64,000 bases of DNA from Anaerolineales bacterium (GTDB lineage: Bacteria > Chloroflexota > Anaerolineae > Anaerolineales > UBA11579): NCBI GenBank assembly GCA_026129255.1, contig JAHCIJ010000002.1, forward strand, positions 721,087 through 785,086, in the 5' to 3' direction. This document shows positions 60,351-64,000 of the stretch, piece by piece. Positions within the stretch are counted from its first letter, which is position 1. Each line of letters starts with the position of its first letter. The notes beneath the pieces were generated by a model. The model was not told the origin of the DNA, did no database searches, and saw only the letters and a program-made list of their open reading frames with translations. The position numbers and the translations under genes were made by a program.

Positions 60351-61726
60351 GCGAGAGCACGCACTTCATCGGCATCGGTGGCACGGGCTTGTCTGCCATT
60401 GCACGCGTCCTGCTCGAACGCGGCGAGCACATCAGCGGCTCAGACCGCGAAGAGTCGCCGCTGGCCAGCCTGCTGCGCCAGGCTGGCGTCAAAGTCAGCA
60501 TCGGCCATGCGGCTGCCAACATCAACGGCGCTACGCGCGTCGTGCGTTCTTCTGCTGTGGGGGAGGACAACGTAGAGGTGCAGGCGGCGCGCGCCAAGGG
60601 CATCCCGGTCTATAAGCGCTCCGAGTTCCTGGAGCAGCTGCTGGCTGACCAGCAAGTGATCGCCGTAGCTGGTTCGCATGGCAAGACCACCACCACGGCC
60701 ATGCTGGCCTGGCTGCTCAGCGCCCTCAACCAGCGGCCCGGCTACATTATTGGCAGCCTGGCCACCAACCTAGGCGCCAACGCCGCGGCAGGCGCCGGCC
60801 GCCTGTTCGTGATCGAGGCGGATGAGTACGACTATATGTTCCTCGGCCTGCGCCCCTCAATTGCGCTGGTTACCAACGTGGAGCACGACCATCCAGACAT
60901 GTTCTCCAGCCCGCAGGTGTTCCAGGTGGCCTTCGAGCGCTTTGTGGATGGCCTGCAGCCGGATGGTGAGTTGATCGCCTGCGCCGATGACCCCGGCGCG
61001 TCCGCTTTGCTGAAGTACGCCATGAAGAATGGCCACAAAATCAGCAGCTATGCGCATAGCCACTTAGAGGCGGACTATCGCATGGAACTGCTGTCCACGG
61101 ATGGGGCGGGCTACAGCTTCGTTGTGCTGCACGATGGCAGCGAGCTGGCGCGTGTGCAGCTACAAGTACCGGGCATGCACAATGCCTTAAACGCGCTGGG
61201 CGCCATGGCCGTGGCACACAAGCTGGACCTGAATCTGCAAGAGGCCGCCATGGCGCTGGCCGACTTCCGCGGCACCAGCCGCCGCTTCGAGGTGCGCGGC
61301 ACTGCGGCGGGCGTCACCGTCGTAGACGATTACGCCCACCATCCCAGCGAGATCCGCACTACGCTGGAGGCCGCCCGCGCCCGCTACACCGGGCAGCGCG
61401 TGGTCGCTGTGTGGCAGCCGCACACCTACAGCCGTACACAGACCCTGGCGCAGGATTACGAGAGCGCTTTTGACGCCGCCGATCTTGTGCTTGTGACCGA
61501 TGTATATGCTGCACGCGAGCCGCTCCCGCAAGGCTTTGACCTGTGGCCGCTCGTAGCAAACATCCCGCGCGCCGCGTTCACTCCCACGTTTGCACAAGCC
61601 CAGCTGGCGCTGCTAACGCAGCTCCAGCCGGGCGATGTGTTGGTGGTGATGAGCGCGGGCGATGCCATTCAATTGAGCGCCGATGTATTTGCCGCTCTGC
61701 AAGCAAAGGAGAGCCAAGATGCTTGA
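60347..61726 (+). CDS. murC: UDP-N-acetylmuramate--L-alanine ligase
   Basis: MurC adds L-alanine to UDP-MurNAc. The 459-residue protein has HFIGIGGTGLSAIARVL at the N-terminus, the P loop VAGSHGKTTTTAML, EADEYDYMFL, TNVEHDHPDMF and VVDDYAHHPSEI, all diagnostic. The ATG overlaps the CvpA-like stop; the stop lies eight bases inside the next small gene. Confidence 0.96.
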   Translation: MSESTHFIGIGGTGLSAIARVLLERGEHISGSDREESPLASLLRQAGVKVSIGHAAANINGATRVVRSSAVGEDNVEVQAARAKGIPVYKRSEFLEQLLADQQVIAVAGSHGKTTTTAMLAWLLSALNQRPGYIIGSLATNLGANAAAGAGRLFVIEADEYDYMFLGLRPSIALVTNVEHDHPDMFSSPQVFQVAFERFVDGLQPDGELIACADDPGASALLKYAMKNGHKISSYAHSHLEADYRMELLSTDGAGYSFVVLHDGSELARVQLQVPGMHNALNALGAMAVAHKLDLNLQEAAMALADFRGTSRRFEVRGTAAGVTVVDDYAHHPSEIRTTLEAARARYTGQRVVAVWQPHTYSRTQTLAQDYESAFDAADLVLVTDVYAAREPLPQGFDLWPLVANIPRAAFTPTFAQAQLALLTQLQPGDVLVVMSAGDAIQLSADVFAALQAKESQDA

Positions 61727-61895
61727 GCAAAAACAGAAGAAGGTGATGCCCTTCATCGTTGCCTACAGTGAAGAGTATGACCTGAGCAAAGTCAAAGTGG
61801 CCCCGGCGCCCAGGCGCCCCGGCAGCCACATCACCAAAGACGAGGCCACGCGCGAGGTGCTTGCCCGCATCGTCACGCGCGTCAAAAAGATCTGA
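61719..61895 (+). CDS. 58-residue conserved-position small protein, unknown
   Basis: A short gene between murC and murB, with AAGGAG (61706-61711) at a good distance and an eight-base overlap with murC; its stop overlaps the murB start (TGATG). The product is basic, with PFIVAYSEEYDLSKVKVAPA in the middle and the helix-like EATREVLARIVTRVKKI at the end. No membrane segment, no known family. The codon pattern and tight coupling argue that it is a real gene. Confidence 0.65.
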   Translation: MLEQKQKKVMPFIVAYSEEYDLSKVKVAPAPRRPGSHITKDEATREVLARIVTRVKKI

Positions 61896-62833
61896 TGCAC
61901 GTGAGCGAGCGCACGCTGCCCCTCGCCGCCTTGCAGGCGGCCTTCGGTGAGCGCCTCCAGCAGGATCAATCGCTGGGGCGCTACACCTCTGCACGCATCG
62001 GCGGCCGCGCCGATGCCGTGGTGGTGGCGCGCTCAGCAGACGAGTTGGCCCACGCCGCCCAGACCCTGTGGCAGCTGGAGCTGCCCTTCGTGGTCATGGG
62101 CGGCGGCTCCAACATGCTGGTCAGCGATGCTGGCGTGCGTGAGATGGTGCTGCTCAATCAGGCCAGCCAGGTGCAGTTCCACGAGGGGCCAGACCCCAGC
62201 GTGTGGGCTGAATCCGGCGCCGGGCTGGGCTCGATCGCCCGCCAGGCGGCGCGTAAAGGCCTGGGCGGGCTGGAGTGGGCTGCTGGTATCCCCGGCACGC
62301 TGGGTGGGGCGGTGGCGGGCAACGCCGGCGCCCACGGCGGCGATATGGCCGCCTGTATTGAATTGGCAACAATCTTGCATCGTGAAGTAGGCCGCCAGGA
62401 ATGGACCCCAGCGGATCTGGGCTTTGCCTACCGCGAGAGCTGGCTGAAGCGCAACCCGGGCCAGGCCGTGGTGCTAGGCGCCCAGTTGCGTTTGGTGCAG
62501 CGGCCGGAAGCCGAGATCCGCGCCCAGATGGATGAGTTTCTGGCCCACCGGCGCCAGACCCAGCCGCCGGGCGCCAGCATGGGCTCCATGTTCAAGAACC
62601 CGGCGGGCAACAGCGCCGGGCGGCTGATCGAGCAGGCCGGGCTGAAGGGCAAGCGCATCGGCAACGCCCAGATCAGCCCGCTGCACGGCAACTTCTTCCT
62701 CAATTTGGGAGAGGCGCGTGCGGCGGATGTATTTGCACTTATTCAGGAAGCACGCCAGGCGGTGATGGACACGGCTGGCATTGAATTGGAGTTGGAAGTT
62801 CAGTTGGTGGGCGAGTGGCCCGAGCAAGATTAA
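61895..62833 (+). CDS. murB: UDP-N-acetylenolpyruvoylglucosamine reductase
   Basis: MurB is the FAD enzyme that reduces enolpyruvyl-UDP-GlcNAc to UDP-MurNAc. The 312 residues have YTSARIGGRADAVV, the FAD-binding VMGGGSNMLVSD, GLEWAAGIPGTLGGAVAGNA and the catalytic-serine motif GSMFKNPAGNSAGRLIEQAG. The lack of the E. coli-type extension puts it in the type II group. It lies four bases from ddl. Confidence 0.95.
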   Translation: MHVSERTLPLAALQAAFGERLQQDQSLGRYTSARIGGRADAVVVARSADELAHAAQTLWQLELPFVVMGGGSNMLVSDAGVREMVLLNQASQVQFHEGPDPSVWAESGAGLGSIARQAARKGLGGLEWAAGIPGTLGGAVAGNAGAHGGDMAACIELATILHREVGRQEWTPADLGFAYRESWLKRNPGQAVVLGAQLRLVQRPEAEIRAQMDEFLAHRRQTQPPGASMGSMFKNPAGNSAGRLIEQAGLKGKRIGNAQISPLHGNFFLNLGEARAADVFALIQEARQAVMDTAGIELELEVQLVGEWPEQD

Positions 62834-62837
62834 GACT

Positions 62838-63959
62838 ATGGCAGAGAAGAAGACACACGTTGCAGTGATATTTGGCGGCCGCTCCGGCGAGCACGCCGTT
62901 TCGCTCATGTCAGCCAAGTTTGTGCTGCAGATGTTGAACGCGGCGTGCTACCAGGTGACCCAGATCGGCATCACGCGGGATGGCGCCTGGTATGCCGGTG
63001 ACGGCGTGTTGGCCGCGCTGGAGGCCGAAGACTTTGCCAGCTTGCAGCCCGCGGCATTGCTGGGCGACCCCACGCGCCCTGGGCTGAAGTCGATCCACGC
63101 TGCAGATGGCGCTGAGCTGCTGCGCACGCTGGCTGAGGTCGATGTGGTCTTCCCGGTGCTGCACGGCACCTATGGCGAAGACGGCACGCTGCAAGGCTTG
63201 CTGGAGATGGCCGGTGTGGCTTATGTAGGCGCGGGTGTGCTCGGTTCCTCGGTCGGTATGGACAAGGCCCTCTTCGCGGATGTGATGACGGCCAACAGCA
63301 TTCCGGTGGCAGACAGCGTGCTGCTGCTGCGCAGCGAAATTCAAACGGATATTGAAGCCGCGGTGGCCAAGGCGGAATCGGTCAGCGGCTATCCGCTGTT
63401 CATCAAGCCTGCCAATCTGGGTTCTTCGGTGGGTGTGAGCAAAGCCAGCGGCCACTCGGACCTCATCGAGGCGCTGATGTATGCCGCCCAGTATGACCGC
63501 CGCATTGTGGTGCAGCGCGGCTACAACGCCCGCGAGATCGAAGTCGCTGTGCTCGGCAACGATGCGCCGCAGGCTTCGGTGTGCGGCGAAGTGGTGCCCG
63601 AGGCCGAGTTCTACAGCTACGAGGCCAAGTATCACGATGACCGCTCCAAGAGCTACATCCCGGCTGAGATCCCGGCCGAGACCAGTGAGCGCATCCGTGA
63701 GTTGGCGCTCAAAGCCTACCTGGCTTGCGACCTGGCCGGTCTGGCCCGTGTGGATTTCTTTTTGGATCGTGACAGCGGTGAGGTGGTCTTGAACGAAGTG
63801 AATACTTTGCCTGGCTTCACCTCCATCAGCATGTACCCGCAGTTGTGGAAAGCCAGCGGGCTGGATGGCGAAGCGCTGGTAGACCGATTGATCGAATTGG
63901 CATTGGAGCGCCGCGCCCAGCGCGCCGCCACGATGCATGAATACCGGAGGGGCGGCTAA
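62838..63959 (+). CDS. ddl: D-alanine--D-alanine ligase
   Basis: Ddl makes D-Ala-D-Ala, the MurF substrate. The 373-residue protein has VAVIFGGRSGEHAVSLMSA, FPVLHGTYGEDGTLQGLLE, YVGAGVLGSSVGMDKALF, KPANLGSSVGVSK and VVLNEVNTLPGFTSISMYP, the full ATP-grasp signature. The ATG at 62838 is chosen for its match to the family N-terminus. The stop overlaps the next ATG by one base. Confidence 0.96.
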   Translation: MAEKKTHVAVIFGGRSGEHAVSLMSAKFVLQMLNAACYQVTQIGITRDGAWYAGDGVLAALEAEDFASLQPAALLGDPTRPGLKSIHAADGAELLRTLAEVDVVFPVLHGTYGEDGTLQGLLEMAGVAYVGAGVLGSSVGMDKALFADVMTANSIPVADSVLLLRSEIQTDIEAAVAKAESVSGYPLFIKPANLGSSVGVSKASGHSDLIEALMYAAQYDRRIVVQRGYNAREIEVAVLGNDAPQASVCGEVVPEAEFYSYEAKYHDDRSKSYIPAEIPAETSERIRELALKAYLACDLAGLARVDFFLDRDSGEVVLNEVNTLPGFTSISMYPQLWKASGLDGEALVDRLIELALERRAQRAATMHEYRRGG

Positions 63960-64000
63960 TGGCCACAGCAGAAAACAACCTGACGCGTGCTGAACAAGTG
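63959..64000 (+). CDS. start of the next dcw gene, probably ftsQ
   Basis: Only 14 codons (MATAENNLTRAEQV) are inside the window. The ATG overlaps the ddl stop (TAATG). In dcw clusters ftsQ usually follows ddl or murB, so a FtsQ-type division protein is the likely product; the fragment itself is too short to prove it. Confidence 0.45.
   Translation, partial: MATAENNLTRAEQV

Overview
The window looks like a chromosomal segment of a GC-rich bacterium. The best guess is Chloroflexota of the Anaerolineae type. Reasons: a zinc-type S14, an L24 with two CxxC pairs, an RNase Y, a malic enzyme with a phosphotransacetylase-like tail, a wall-synthesis cluster led by mraZ, and intergenic spaces full of short palindromic and low-complexity repeats. 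This assignment is inference; a marker-protein tree would settle it. No rRNA, tRNA, CRISPR array, phage gene or transposase was seen.

Layout. 1-21956 is a nearly unbroken translation block: the 3' end of rpoB, then rpsL-rpsG-fusA-tuf-rpsJ, the S10/spc set (rplC to secY), adk-map, rpmJ-rpsM-rpsK-rpoA-rplQ, truA, and rplM-rpsI with a strong terminator. Promoters are visible at the end of rpoB, before rplC and before rpmJ, and several leaders are rich in hairpins. rpoC, infA and rpsD are missing from their usual places, and map carries an apparent one-base frameshift.

21957-50002 is accessory and housekeeping DNA, with repeat-filled gaps. It holds mazG; a leftward ArsR/SRPBCC/DUF1801/DUF1801/UvrA2 run; a lipoprotein gene and a membrane-protein gene; a leftward set of kinase, leucine-rich-repeat, HD, DUF1684 and tryptophanase-family genes; a metallo-beta-lactamase gene whose 5' end is present three times; dinB-like, DUF5671-like and helix-hairpin-helix genes; recA-recX-rny; maeB; a tyrosine phosphatase/fructosamine kinase pair; an acetyltransferase/polysaccharide deacetylase pair; and a second ArsR/SRPBCC module. 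Several of these genes have a -10-like hexamer six or seven bases before the start codon and no Shine-Dalgarno sequence, which suggests leaderless mRNAs.

50003-64000 is the division and cell-wall cluster: mraZ, rsmH, an ftsL-like gene, ftsI, murF, mraY, murD, ftsW, murG, a CvpA-like gene, murC, a 58-residue unknown, murB, ddl and the first codons of a probable ftsQ. The genes are translationally coupled by short overlaps. Four GTGG boxes with a 10-bp period lie at the mraZ promoter. murE is not in the cluster.

The most unusual items are the triplicated, hairpin-interrupted start of the metallo-beta-lactamase gene (33730-34070), a 20-bp perfect inverted repeat inside murG, a 13-bp one inside the DUF1684 gene, identical intergenic palindromes 15 kb apart, and the recurring leaderless-promoter geometry.
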